Notes: generated from the sequence alone by a model not told the origin. DNA of 64,000 bases from Sistotremastrum niveocremeum HHB9708 (GCA_001630475.1 KV419410.1:581955-645954); one strand, 5' to 3'. Shown: positions 1-12,300, counted from the stretch's first letter. Translations and numbers: made by a program.

Positions 1-1
1 A

Positions 2-1789
2 AACCAGAGCCTTATCAAGAAGAACGTCGCTCCTCATGACTTGAGGCCCTCGGACATCCTCATTGAGCGTTTCGTCGCCTGGAAGGCCATCGTTAAGCAG
101 CTCATAGCCTACTTCGAAGGCATTGCCGATATCGAGAACAACACTGCCAAAGAGCTCACGAAACTCGGTGCTGTCATTCAAGTCCCTTTCCGCGCTGGAA
201 ACCAGTTCTTGGGCGAAGGTGGTCTGCAGGACATCTTCTACGGTGTCCGCGACAAGACTCGTACCATTGCGGATCATCATGCCAGTCTCGGTCGCACCAT
301 CGATAGCTCTATTGTTCAGCACCTGCAGAAACTGCGTGCTGAAATCAAAGCACATATAAAGGTATGTTCATTGTTGCGCTATTCGCTTTAGCCGACTTAC
401 GCCGTACATGTCAGAATATTCAAAATGACACAGGCAAACTCGCTGTCAGCGTTGCAAGGGAACGAGATCTGTCTACCAAGCTCATCGCAGAGCTTTCCAG
501 AGACATTGCTATGTTCAAGAACACGCCCATGAGTGTCACCGCCAAAGACGATCCGTGCGTGTTCCTTGCGTCCTTTACGTCACTATCCTGACATACATAC
601 GCAGTTACGTCTCCAACATGGCGGTTGCACGTCAGCTTCAGAAACAGGTCCACGAGGAAAATGCGCTGCAGAAATCGATCATCATCATTCAGCAAAACTC
701 GGCCCATTTCGAGCAGGGCATCGTACGAGCCATCCAGTCGGCATGGCAAACCTATGACGAATGGCAGACGCGGGCCTCCACGCAGACTGAAGACGTCCTG
801 CGAGGTTTGGCCACGCACATGGGTTCTTTAGCTCCCGACCGTGAATGGATTGCATTTGCCGCGCGTTCTGATCACCTCCTCGACCCTGACACTCCGCTCA
901 GAAATCCAGAACACGTCGAGTATCCGTCAAGAGAGGATCCTTCCGTCGTACCCGTGCATACCGGTCTTCTTGAGCGCAAGAAGCGTTTCACGAGATCATA
1001 TAGCGAGTCTTACTTCGTCCTCACTGCCGCTGGATACCTTCATCAATATCCATCTTCTGATCCGACGGCTCGCATCACTCCAGTCTTCTCTTTGTTCCTT
1101 CCAGCTTGCACTCTAGGTCCCCCATCATCATCTACTACTTCTAGATCTCATAAATTCCACATCGAGACCAAGAAGGACGGAACAGGTACCCTTAGCTCAA
1201 AGACGAGCACTATCCTTGGACGTTCTTCCAGCGCATATACCTTCCGCGCTCGAAGCCATGAAGATATGATGGAATGGTGGAATGATATTCGAATGCTCGT
1301 TGCTCGTTACCTGGTCGCCAGCGAACAGATGGAGAGAAGTGGTCCTATTGCAGCCGCTGTTCGGGCCGCAGGCTATCTCAGCGAGGACGAAGAGGAGGAG
1401 GAAGAGGATGGAAGCAGCGTTGAAGAAGAAGCTGACGATGAAGTTGTCGGAGGCTATCATTCTGCCGCAGAGGGCGACGAGAGTGGATTGCCTTCTTATT
1501 CTCACCCCAATGGTAACGGCGTCGCCGTAGGTGCCAATGGATATCCAGTACGTTCTTGGCTTGCTACTTGCGATGACCATTCTGACTCTCAGCCTAGATT
1601 GACAAGAAGCATCACGAAGGAGCAGACCTTGGCAGGCGCCCCAGCAAACGCCAGCAAGAGAAGGCCCCTGAGGGACAAGAACCAAGGATTCATCCGGATG
1701 TCAACGAGGAACAAGCAGGTTCCAGTTCTCCCGGAAATGGAGCTCCAGGACCAGCGCCAACTGAAAGCCGATTCCAAGAGGGCCTGTAG
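2..1789 (+). CDS. SLM1: SLM1-like F-BAR/PH-domain protein (5' partial)
   Basis: Plasma-membrane PH protein of the Slm1/Slm2 type; in yeast these bind PI(4,5)P2 and act with TORC2. The reading frame is already open at base 2, so the 5' end lies outside the window. Exons read: 2-361, 415-554, 605-1547, 1598-1789. The first ~270 residues are the helical BAR-like part (key run ADIENNTAKELTKLG). A PH domain follows, from GLLERKKRFTRSY to the conserved Trp pair in MMEWWNDIR. The C-terminus is acidic and disordered. The last intron can end at 1592 (frame open to 1847) or at 1597 (stop at 1789). I prefer 1597 because the resulting tail is polar and acidic like its upstream neighbour. Family identity is from domain order and motifs. 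Confidence 0.8.
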
Positions 1790-2287
1790 CAGCCAGACTG
1801 TGAATCAATCGATGCGCCTTCGGACACTCCCCTTTTTCCATTCTTAATGATACTCCTTGCTTCTATGGTGTATGCTTACGTTCACGATTAATGTACCATA
1901 ATGTTTCCAATCTCATTCTGTAATGTTTAAAACACAAGTTTTTCACCGGATTCGGTCGGGGTCGGATGACGCTGCTGCTGCTGCTGCGAGCCTTTGCACA
2001 TTCCATCGCGATCTGGACCACATAGGAGAGTAACGATATCATCCGCAGGTAGACTAGAAGCTCGCACGGAATGCATCTGGTTTGCGACCGCTACCGGACG
2101 TCAACACCCGAATTCTGCTTAGCCAGTTTTTGAACCATCGAAGCCACCATTGACCTCAACCGCAGTGCTCGAGCACGAAGATCCCCGAAGCAAACGGAGT
2201 GTCTGATCTTAGATTAATTATATGAAAGTTCGGGAGGCGTGCGGACACGGGTTCTATTTGCAATTTCCACGACAAGATCGTGAATGT
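1790..2287. other. Intergenic, convergent 3' ends
   Basis: About 500 bp between the stop of the SLM1-like gene and the stop of ATP20, which point at each other. It holds a short CTG run near 1972-1988 and no open frame with coding character. Confidence 0.6.
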
Positions 2288-2915
2288 CTAGTCAAGCTTG
2301 TACCCTACAAGACTTCTTCGGCCAAGAATCTCTCCAATCTGATGGACGCAGTCAGTTTCTCGGATATCTCATGAGCGGGATGCACAACGTACTTTGAAAA
2401 TGCCATAGGCCTCAACGCCGTACACCGCTACTCTCGCCCATTCACCTGAACGAGCAATTTCCTGCCAGTAGCCCAAACTACGGGCCCGTGACCACAAGGT
2501 AGAATAAGCGGATTGGATGGTGGAGAGTGACGTGGGAGGTTGGAGGCGTTCCGCAAGGTACACTTGCTTAAGGAGTTCGCGAGCGACAGACAAGTTGTAA
2601 AGCAGTGGTTGGCGATATGCTGGAACGGAACATTCAATACGGAGCCTTTCTCGATAAATCGCAATGATATATGTACTCACAGCCAAAGAGACTCCCGACT
2701 CGATCTCCTAAGCTGCCAGCAAATTTCTTAGTACCCTCAAGTACTTTTTCGGCATTCTTCTGCGCTGATGAGTAGGCTTTCTGGGCCTGCTCGGATGCCT
2801 TTTCTGAGGTCGAAGACGACGCAAATCTAGAGGGAACCGCTGTTCGATGGGAAGGTAATGAACGGAGGCGTTGTGTCCTCAGGACGGTGAGGAAGGAGCG
2901 CATCGTCTGCGCCAA
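2288..2915 (-). CDS. ATP20: Mitochondrial ATP synthase subunit g
   Basis: Subunit g of the F1Fo ATP synthase, an inner-membrane protein needed for dimerisation of the complex. Exons on the minus strand: 2681-2915, 2620 intron edge then 2393-2619, and 2288-2338; 170 codons close in frame. The N-terminus is a basic, Ser/Arg-rich presequence (MRSFLTVLRTQRLRS, second Met at 2903 is the likelier start), followed by an amphipathic helix. The family core is clear: YNLSVARELLKQVYLAERLQ, then SLGYWQEIARSGEWARVAVY, then the C-terminal GEILGRRSLVGYKLD. Divergent from PHO88, with about 100 bp between the two starts. Confidence 0.9.
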
Positions 2916-3012
2916 CGAGAGTGCTCTGTCCGGCTTTTCCCGAGAGCTTCAAACCTTCCTACGCGTCCCACACTCCAAAACTTTCCCCGTCTCGTCGTCG
3001 TCGTTTGTCGTC

Positions 3013-3882
3013 ATGAACGCTCAAGTACAGAATCTCGTACTGTCTCTCGGGGCCATGCAAGGTGTGTCTCATATATCCGCAGATTTTCCTCGCTGACTTG
3101 GTCTTATAGTGGCTCGCAAGATCCCATTCGACGACCCGGTGACCCTTAACTATGTGCGGATAGCATATGTTGCCGTCCAAGTCATCATTCTCGGGACATA
3201 TTATTATATCTCAATGAAGGTCCTTCGCCGGTTGCCTACTTGTCGAGAGATTTCCTCTAAAATCAGCCCTTCAGATCAAGCAGAAGAATGATCTCACTAT
3301 CTTGAAATATGGTACGTGTCCTTTCGGCACGACTTGGGATTTTGCTGATCAACGTTACCATTTCTAGTTGAACCCCAGAGTCCTATGGTCTGTCCCAACC
3401 GATCCCAGGACCTACGTGTCGTCTGACCAGCCCGCAGTCTTCTGAACCGGGACAACTTGTTACAACGACCAATCGAGACTACGATCTCAGCGAGACATCC
3501 AAACTTGTGAGAACCATATGAGTTCGGTAGCTTTATATGCTCATAATCAATGGCTTAGGTCCGTGGTGCCTTCACTGGCATTGCTATCATGGCTGGAATG
3601 CACTTGTACATGGGATACACCCAGCCATTATTCATCCAGGCATTGATGGGAGTCAAGAACTTGTACGACGCAAAACCCGTTGCAATTTACATCCTCGGCA
3701 AGCCTGCTGAGGGCGACTTGAAGCGACCCTTCAAAGCCGGTGGAGGCATGTTCGGTCGTACGTCACTTCCGCCTCCACAGTATCTGGTTGCTGACGAACT
3801 TATAGCCACCCCTGAACCCGCAACTGACAAGGCTGCCATTGCCGAAGCTGAAAAGAGAATTGGTGGCAAAAAGGAGGAGTAA
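3013..3882 (+). CDS. PHO88: Pho88 / SND3 ER membrane protein
   Basis: ER membrane protein Pho88, also known as Snd3, a part of the SRP-independent targeting route; first named for an effect on phosphate uptake. Seven exons: 3013-3061, 3110-3219, 3275-3311, 3368-3387, 3438-3506, 3559-3757, 3806-3882. They give 186 residues, close to the yeast length (188). The N-terminus MNAQVQNLVLSLGAMQ, the basic motif VARKIPFDDP, the membrane segment RIAYVAVQVIILGTYYY and the second hydrophobic stretch GAFTGIAIMAGMHLY are all typical. The tail is short, charged and Lys-rich (KRIGGKKEE). One exon is only 20 nt. Confidence 0.92.
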
Positions 3883-4037
3883 TTTTAGATGCGTCGTTTA
3901 CCTCCTGCGACGGCTATTTAATCGCACATCGATTCCTTCCTTGTCATGGGTTGTTCAATACAGGGCAAAATCAATAATTAATGCACATATATACCATACA
4001 CAAGAGAGAGACAGAAAAAGAGCCAGGGAAGTCCACA

Positions 4038-5350
4038 TCACCGTGCTTTTGAACCATGCATTTGTTTTGTGAAGTTCCGTAACCGTTGGGCGTTCTTTCG
4101 CCTTCTCTCGACATCGGCTTCCACGCTGACGTTCGCAGGAGCGACTCCTGGGCGAGGGGCGACACTGTATGTTCCCAAGCTGCTCGTGGGGATCGAAACA
4201 GCGTTCTTCCTTACTCGGTTTTTCTCTGACTTCCTGGCCCGCTCCAGGATCATGTTCAACCGGTCGTTTTGGCGGGGAGCATCACCTTCATTCTCCGCCA
4301 AGGGAATTTGTCGATCCCTGTATGAGGCAGAGCGTTTGATGATGGGACGCGACCAAGCGGAAACGAGGTCATTGGCAAGTTTGTTCACGTGTCCTGTGAC
4401 GCGCTTGCATTTGGTATAGAACAAGACTATTCGCCCCAGACCGGACTCCTTCAGAGTGTTCGTGTCGATGTACATCTTGGTCATAGCTTCGAAGAATGCG
4501 TTCTGGATGTTCAGGGCGGGGAGAGATTTGTCTGGCAAAGGTTCGAGCCACCGTCTGACTCCTTCGAGTAAGTTGTTGTCGATGATGGATTGGGTGAGGG
4601 CAGATTTCTGGAGGACGTCCATGACTTGAGGTAACATTTTCAGCTTGGAAGTTGCGGGAAGTTTATCTTTGTTCGCTTGTATGTCGTCGTCAGCCGCGGC
4701 AATCATATTTTCGCGCAGCCGCTGGACTTCTTCGTCGGCGAATCGATCAATGACCTTGTACAAATATTAGAAAATATGATGGTGCGAGGTAAATTGGTGC
4801 ACCTCTTCCTCCGCGTCTTTTTTACGTTTCTTCGGGCGGGAAGCCTTCTTCGTCTTCAAAATGGACTCGATTTGAAGATCAAGCTGGGCCTTACGCGCTG
4901 ATATCAAAGTGAGCAAGATGAACAGTATTTGCTTGGCGGACAACATACCCAACTCGGGCGGCAGCGCATCTAACTCTTCTTGCGTAACAGCTGGCTTCCG
5001 CTTTCGTTTCTTCGAAGGAGGACGACGCTCTCCAGGCTGATCGTCCGGCCTCTTCGCTCGACTCTTCTTGCTCTTCTTAACGACACGCTTCTCCTGCACA
5101 TATTCATCGCCTGATTCTCCAGAGCTTTCGTCGGCATCGTGACGAGCGATAGGTGACTTTCGGCGTTGGGGGATATCTAGTGAATGCTCGATTGAAGTAT
5201 TTGAATGACTCGGCTAGGAAAGACGAACCCTCCTCCTCTGAAAGTTCGGAATCAGAGCCACCGAAAACTTCGCGCTCAAGATCTTGCTACATTTCCAACA
5301 CCGTATCAGTATTCTCCAATATGATAAGTCACAAAAATGCTCACCGGCAT
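4038..5350 (-). CDS. IWS1: Transcription elongation factor IWS1/Spn1
   Basis: Spn1/Iws1 binds Spt6 and RNA polymerase II during elongation and mRNA processing. Minus-strand exons: 5345-5350, 5229-5286, 4949-5176, 4803-4897, 4038-4754; 367 residues. The first exon is just 6 nt (ATGCCG). The N-terminus is acidic (REVFGGSDSELSEEED), followed by a very basic nuclear stretch (KKRKRKP, RPKKRKK). The TFIIS N-terminal (LW) domain then runs from VIDRFADEEVQRLRENM through SKLKMLPQVMDVLQKS and ends near GLGRIVLFYTKCKRVTGHV, the signature of the family. It shares a ~119-bp divergent promoter with the gene at 5470. Confidence 0.9.
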
Positions 5351-5469
5351 GTGAGGTACCTTCAGTCGACAATGAAGAGCTCGAAGGTCACGCTCAATCC
5401 AGACTCGGAAAGGTTCGGGCTCCGATCGGGATTCTCCGGTACTCTTCAACGCTGATCCAATTCAAAGCC

Positions 5470-6862
5470 ATGACGCAGGAAACCGTCAAGAGAGCCATCA
5501 GGTATGCCATTGAGAGTGGGATCAGTATGTAGTTTCTCTCTCATCGCGTTTGATGTGCTGAACCGTGGGCAGTTGCTGCCCATGTCGCGTCCCCGTTACT
5601 TCAGTTTGCGGATGATGATCATGGAAGAACATTCACTTTGACCGAATGTCCTGGTGAGCCACTTATTTTTATCTATATTTCTGTGCATTCATGTTGGACA
5701 TTAAAGGTACAGGAGAATTGATAGATGGTCTGGCGGACGACACCTTTGATCTTGTGATGTGCGCTCTCACCTGCTCTCGCACCGTGAATGCCATACATGG
5801 AATTAATCACAACTACCAGTGCTCCGACGGAAACAACAATTGTCGGTATAGCTAAAGGAGATGCACCATATCGTCTTGTTGGCAGTTATGTTACTTCTCC
5901 GATGAACTGGTCAGTCGCTAGAGCCGTCTTTCTCCAATGGAACAATAATCGTGCGGCAGGGCCGTAATGACCGGGAAAGATTCTCAAGTTCAATCTATCG
6001 ACGACCTCAAAGGAGCTAACATTGGTATCTCAAAGCCGGGAAGGTGCGTATACATTTCGGCAACTTTGAGCGCATATATAACATTCTCGTATATGCAGTG
6101 CTGATCAAATCATGGCCTATGTACTAGCCCTGCAACACGGGTGGCTAGAAAGTCCCAGAACTCTAAGCGTGAATTTTCATGGTCAGTCTACATGCGCCTC
6201 GGTTGTGGGGTGTCGCTTATAGGACGCAGTCGGCGACGACTTTGCTGGATCGGTGAAATCACTGAATGACGGCGTCACAAGTGCCTGCTTGTGGGAATGG
6301 TTCAGTATCAAATCACTCCATGATAAGGGAAGAATTCGCATCGTACGTGTCTGAGTCGAACCTGGGCGACTGCTGAGTTGCAAACAGGTTGGATCTTTGT
6401 TGACTCCGTGGCCGTCTTGGATGATAGCAGCGCGCAACTCATCCGAACATGTTTCGCACTCAGAAATCAGACGCTTTTGTGCCACTCTCACTCAATACGT
6501 CCGCTCCTTTGACTCCGCGGACAAACGTCAGAAGGAAAACATTGAATTTCTCAAAACCCGACTTGGATATCCTGAGGAAGATGCTCGAGTCAGTGTATCT
6601 TATTCTGGCCCCTTTTTATTACGCGTTTAACGAAGAATCTGCAGGCATGGATGTTGACGGCTGGGTTCCCCGAAGACTGTACAGCAATCCCTGGTAAAGT
6701 GATAACTGATACGTTAAAGTGCGTCTTTCTCATTTTCGAAAGCCATCCCACAACCTCACATAGTATGCTAGCGTGTTGGTTAGTGCAGGAGTGTTGACTC
6801 GACCAACCGAAGGGTTCAATCCCGAAGACTTCACATTAAAAGATGTAATGCGACTTGTATAA
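5470..6862 (+). CDS. Ca3427-like periplasmic-binding-protein-fold protein
   Basis: A fungal intracellular protein with a type 2 periplasmic-binding fold, resembling the Candida Ca3427-like group. The ligand and function are not known to me. Ten exons: 5470-5524, 5573-5653, 5707-5758, 5820-5909, 5960-6043, 6099-6181, 6230-6342, 6388-6588, 6645-6718, 6772-6862; 307 residues. Typical runs are HVASPLLQFADDDHGRTFTL, FDLVIAPTETTIVGIAKGD, GSYVTSPMNWAVMTGKDS and DLKGANIGISKPGSADQIM, then SLLTPWPSWMIAARNS near the C-terminal half. The start is the weak point: the first exon (MTQETVKRAIRYAIESG) is longer than expected before the family's opening beta strand, so another start or splice is possible. Confidence 0.75.
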
Positions 6863-7151
6863 TGCTCGGCTGAGAAAAAGTATCACGAAGCGGATGATCA
6901 AGGATCTTCTGTGAGATACCACCGGCCAAAAACTCTTGGGCTTCGAACTAGAAAGTTCGCGATGTAATGCTTGTCCGGCCCTCATGCCTGTAGTACCAGA
7001 AAAATCTTGAGCTACGTCATAGACACGATCACGTGGTGGCGATCGAAGACTCTAAAAAGCTCCCCTCGCCCAAAGATGAAGGTCTCGCATATATACCTCG
7101 ACCACGTCCTAGCTCAACACAACTCCACCTTTCCCATCCTCACTAGCGTCT

Positions 7152-8101
7152 ATGGCCACAGTCCCCACCCCAGCTACTGAGAAGTCCGTTTACCTCGATG
7201 CGCTCACTGGCGACGAGAAGAAACGTGTCGAGTTCAATGATCAAGTCTCCACAGCGCCTTCATATCGAGACGAAGGCAACGGCCACGTCAATGCTTCCGA
7301 GAAAGAGCCCCTAGCAAGGTCTTCCATGGACGCTGGAACATCTTCTGCTCCTGGGCCTGGGGCTGCTAATGGCGCTGCATCATCTCCTACTCAGGCTGCT
7401 GCTAATGGCACTTCTCCGAGTTCTACTACCCCCGAGCCAACGAACGACCGACATACGCGCGCTCTGGTCGCTGAGAACAGCCTCTCTTCGAAAACGAGGA
7501 GCCGCATGTCGAAAGTCGAAAGTGAGTGCCTTTCGCGCATGTATGACGTCATTGGATCGATGTTGACGAGTTGCGTTTCACAGTGAATGAGGCGAAGCGG
7601 ATGTCGAAGATTCTCCAGAGCGAGGCTAAAGAGTCCGGATCGGCTTTGAAAGTTGCTATGAGGGAACTCGATACTATACAAGGTGTACAGAAGAAGGCTG
7701 TTCGGGTAAGTTTTGTTGATTCCACAGTTTCTAAGAACAGCTACTAACTGTTTCTGGTGTTGCATAGGCTGAATCAAAAGCTACAAATTCACACGCAAAA
7801 GCTGTGAAGTCAGAGCATAAGCTGAACCTCAAATTCATTCAAGCGAAAGCGAAGTGGGAGCAGGCGGCCGCTGAATTGAAGGCGAAAACCGAAGCTCTTG
7901 AAGCGCATAAGCAGCAGACCGCCATGCAGACCAAGCTTCTTCACGAGAAGACCCAGGAGATCGAAGAACTTCGGGCTAGGAAAGCTTTGGAAGACGTGAG
8001 CTCAATTGTCACTTGAGTTAACGCGCAAATGCTAATTTGATTTCCAGCGTGAACGGGAAGCCAAGATCCAAGCTCTTACAGTTAACCCCACAGGAGTGTA
8101 A
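7152..8101 (+). CDS. Coiled-coil protein, possibly Ncp1-like
   Basis: Exons 7152-7521, 7584-7705, 7768-7995, 8048-8101 give 257 residues. The first ~120 residues are low-complexity (Ala/Ser/Pro/Gly with a predicted-disordered look). From NEAKRMSKILQSEAKESG to the end the protein is a continuous Lys/Glu/Ala-rich coiled coil, and it stops at NPTGV. The N-terminal SVYLDALTGDEKKRVEFNDQ reminds me of basidiomycete proteins labelled 'DNA binding protein Ncp1', but that is recollection and not a domain call. A TATA-like ATATATAC lies about 60 bp upstream of the ATG, around 7089-7096. No enzymatic motif is visible. Confidence 0.75.
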
Positions 8102-8230
8102 TTTCTATCAAGATACTATTCATTTAGCTCCCAGCATGCTTTCGTATATACCTTCTCACACCATGCCCATTCAGTATACCTTTTCAGTGGATACAGAGTT
8201 ATAATTCATTTACACCTATTAGCTCATTAA

Positions 8231-9180
8231 TCAAATCAATTTAGCGATTTCCCCGTCGATGAATTCTGGAGAAAATACGTCAGTACATGCGTTGTCCTAG
8301 AACCCAAAGAAGCTTACCTGGGGTAGTGGTGGAAGCCCATCGGTTGACGATCTTGCCCTCCTTGTCTACGAGGAACCTGCGGAAGCGTTGGTGACACATG
8401 TATTGCGTATGATCACTTCTTACTTCTCAAAGTTCCACTGGAATATAATCAGCCTCATGCATATATCCACCCAAAAAAAAAACGCACCTTAATCCGGGTC
8501 AGACCGAGGAGACCAGCCTTCTCGTTCTTAAGATACTGATATACCGGATTAGTATTGTCGCCTAGATAAGCCGCATCAACGTCATGCATCGAAGGAAGGC
8601 ATCGAAGATGGTGACGAACCGTTGACGTCGCTCTTTTTCATCAGAGGGAATGTGACCCCGTGGTTCAATTGGCAGAACTAGTTTTCCAGCGTTGAATGAC
8701 GAGGAAGCTACGAAAGACGGTTCACGCCACCTCTGAGATGTCCGCGTCGGTGCCTGGCTCCTGACCACCGAACTTTCGAGGTGTTGGTTAGATCACGTTG
8801 GATGTGGAGTAGATGAGAGTATTTACTTGATTGCAAGGGAAACCGAGGATCACAAGGCCTTTATCCTTGTACTTGTCATGGAGCGCCTGAAGGCCTGTCG
8901 TGCCCGTGAGTCTTGTGAACATCGAGCTTCATCGCCGTCGTACCTTTGTATTGCGGCGTGAATCCACTATAGTATTTCCAGAGTGAGTTGTTGCAATGTA
9001 CTCATAACAAAGTAGCTCTGCACCATTGGCTCGCGACGTTCACGATGAGGACAACCTTTCCAGACCCAAGTTGAGCAGACGAATGAGCCGAGCGTGACTG
9101 CTATTCACCTTTCCCTTCAATGTAGCGAAATCGTATTGTCCGGTTGGAGCGTCGGCTTTGAGATCATAAAACGTAGACAT
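8231..9180 (-). CDS. Thiol-dependent glutathione peroxidase
   Basis: Peroxidase of the fungal/plant GPX type that reduces hydroperoxides with thioredoxin. Ten minus-strand exons: 9109-9180, 9024-9055, 8944-8966, 8827-8894, 8731-8772, 8620-8677, 8488-8561, 8424-8437, 8318-8376, 8231-8265; 158 residues. The peroxidatic Cys35 is in NVASQCGFTPQY (Cys, not selenocysteine). Its codon is split by an intron after TG. Gln in FPCNQFGGQEPG and Trp in TRIKWNFEKFLVD complete the active site. Cys81 (SEFCQLNHG) sits where yeast Gpx3 has its resolving cysteine. An in-frame ATG at 9282 would add a 34-residue basic leader with a mitochondrial look. TERT ends 75 nt upstream of that ATG on the same strand. Confidence 0.93.
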
Positions 9181-9282
9181 GGTGGAGAGCGACGGACGGA
9201 AAAAACGAGCTTGAAGACGAGGAGCCTGAGATCGGAGACAACTACCAATTGGTCGACTAATGACGTGCGACAAGATCTGCAT
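9181..9282 (-). promoter_or_regulatory. Possible alternative upstream start of GPX (mitochondrial leader)
   Basis: The frame of the peroxidase stays open upstream of its ATG at 9180. It reaches another ATG at 9282, reading MQILSHVISRPIGSCLRSQ and then a run rich in Arg and Phe with no acidic residues. Such a leader fits a mitochondrial presequence. Initiation at 9282 would give a 192-residue form and initiation at 9180 the 158-residue cytosolic form. Confidence 0.5.
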
Positions 9283-9356
9283 ATCGAGTCTTATCCGATA
9301 GCCGGACACTTTCACGCTCTCGCGTCTCCTTCCCACGCCGGCTACCTAACTGCCGG

Positions 9357-12300
9357 TCAATATTTAGCCCCCCTGAACCCGGCCATCCCATCTCGTACGA
9401 CCTCTCGAAATCTCGTGTGATAATTGTCGCAATCCGCAGCACGAACTTTGATCTGAAGTGACTTCACACACTGCTCGTAGACGTTACGCCGTGGTTTCAG
9501 AATAACCAAAAAAGCATGCAAGCCCAGCCTGAGAAGTTCATGCTTTAGAAGTTGTATTATCCATGTGCGATCCTGGAACTTACCATGTGATAGCTTTCCT
9601 TCTAGACCGCTCGTCTTCTTCCTCCATGTCGAGCCTTCGGCGAAGGCCAGACCAAGTAGAGGTAATAATCTTGTCTATAGCAGCTAAGGAACCGGTCAGG
9701 GCAAGCTGTGTGTGCGGAGCAGAGATCGAACACTCACCAATTAGGAATGTTGCATTGCGACGAAAGCTCCTTCCCAGATGGCGAAGATATGAATACATCT
9801 TCATTGCAGTAATGAGGAAGTTCTGATAGATGTTGAGATGGACATTGTAGGCTGAATTCAATGTTGAATCGGTGTAGATCTGATGACAATTGCGCTTGGC
9901 AAGCCTGGCATGCATTAGCACAGGCTGAAGGACAAGAAGGCAAGATTCGTACAAAATCATCATCCGTAGAAAGTTTGCGCCAGGTTTGTTGGTCCGATAG
10001 GTTGTGATAGAGTCCCCTACATCTATAAAATACTCAGCTTGGACAGCGCCGCGCATCACGCATGTCCGCTCACGTTTCCCCGAGTAGACCGAATAATCAC
10101 TTGAAACAGAAAGGTCCTTCATGTCGATGAGCCTTCCACACCAGGCAAATTCTAACGAATGTGAGATGAATGGCCCTAAGAAAAAACACACACAGTCTTA
10201 CTTGCTTGTTCCTCTGGTATCCGGTTTGCATAGTCGATGCCTGCCGAATCTAGATTCGTCTTCGTCTTTTCCTTGGCGATGAAACATCCATATTCAGGAT
10301 GTCCTGTAAATGCAATCAGTGAGGATGTCCCGTCACGCCCATATTCCCACATACCTTCTTCCATCATACTCAAGAATTTCTCCGCTTTGAATTTATCAGG
10401 CGTTATCAAGAGGTAATCATCGATGAGACGGAAGAATGCCTATCTCACTGTTAGTTAGGGTCGAACAAACAATATCGTCTGTCACATACACATGCTGGAT
10501 CGTTACTGAAATTGAGTTTATGTTTTTCCAAATCTCCATAAAAGAAGGAACACAAGATAGTGGACAAGATGGAGCCTTGAGGGATTCCAATAATCTGACG
10601 ATAGTACGCTGATCCAATCTGTCCTGGTCTCAGTGGAAGATCGAACAGTTCAAGGGGACAATACAGACCTTGATGATATTGTCACAGATATGTTCTCTCA
10701 GGAGGTCCAAAATCTCTTCTCTATCCTCTATAGTGAATGTTACCTACATCAAAACTTTGAGTCAAGTCCGTAAGCAGAGAACGGAGTTATAAGAACCTGA
10801 TCTATGAAGATGGTGTTTCGTAGAGAGTTCGCGAGCTTGGTTGCATAGTGGACAAAGCTTGTATGCTCGACTAGACCAAAGTGAGTCAAAGGGAGGGCGA
10901 GCGCAAAGAGAAGACACGTACAAGCAGGATGTGCTCGTCGAGGATAAGTCCTGCGAACGAGACCCGCTACGGGTGCTACTTCACCGTGCTTCCTGACCAT
11001 GTATTGCTCCTATGACGACAAGGTCAGTTAACCTACCGAGGCTACTCAATCTGCGTGGGGCGCTCACTTCTGAGAAGAGTTGCTGGACAATCTCGAGCAA
11101 CTTGCTTTGATGAATGCTGTCGAAGCATGCTCGCACGTCGACTTTGACAAAGTACAGCTTCGGTCTTCCGGAAGATGTTAGAAAAGGTGCGAGTTATATT
11201 TTGGATGAAGTACTCACAATGTTTTGTCAGCATGCATCACGGCCGTTTTGAAGTCTTTGAGACGTTTGTATATCTCTTGCGGTCCGAAAACGGATGCTTG
11301 CAAGCGGTCAAGGTTTTGTTCCTGTAAGAATCGAAGGAGACAGTGAGGCACTATCATAAAACGGAAATGGCATGACTCTGACCTTCTCGTAATTCAAGAT
11401 ATGGAAAGCAGCCTGAAGGATTTGATTGATTGACTGTGTGAATCCAGTAGTCGGCTTGACACGACTGAGCAGCCTGCGACACATAAAATGAAGTATCATA
11501 CGTTTCTGATCACTTTTCGACTGAGATTCACAATCGGCCGAACGCCGGTCTCCTTTGGAAGATGACGAACATAGGAGAAACCCAGTTTCCCTTTTCTCAA
11601 TAAAGCGTCGGCCTCATCCTGGGGAACTTAATCGTGGCACGGATGAATCTATATCTTGAACATACCTTCGGTAACTGTTGGAGGGTCACAGTTCTTAGTT
11701 GTTGGACGAAAGGTCGACACAGTGCGTGCCAGACGTTGTGGCGAAAGTACAACACCCTGTTCCGATATCCCGCCGCCTCGGTTATGTAGAACGTTGTCTG
11801 AGATAGTATTCAGTCATTGACGATGTGGTCAAGGAATGAAGCCGACGAACCTGCAGTAGAGGAATGACGAAATCGTCAAAGTACCAGTAAAGAAACTGTT
11901 CCAATAATTCGCGACGCTTGAGAGCATCTGAGACCGATGGCCTTTGATTGAGAGCTGCTGGATTTGAGGCAAGTAGCCAGTCACAGTCCGAGATTCGAAA
12001 GTCTTGTAGCACGTAATGCAAAGTCAAAGTCTCATAACGCAGACAGAATATGAATTCTTTCACTCCTTTCGCAGTACAGTCAGTTTCCGTATGTTCGTCT
12101 CGCCGGAACTGACACTTGCTCTTGAGAATGAGACGCAGGTTTCTTTTGCTTCCCCAAAGATCATATGGTATCACACGCTTGGTGACAGTTGCTATGAACC
12201 TATAAACCTACCTACTTGTCAAAAACGGAACTCTGTCAGATCTTGATTCCTCACGTACTTCGAAGTGAGTAGTCACGAATTCTGCAAATCGCGGCTTGGC

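Noticed and set aside
1972-1988. CTG repeat as a functional microsatellite
   Set aside because: Only about five units in an intergenic region; nothing links it to a gene.
12040-12140. Extra intron in TERT exon 8 after NLRLILK
   Set aside because: No donor-acceptor pair in this stretch keeps the frame of VKEFIFCLRYETL, while the unspliced frame is open and in phase.
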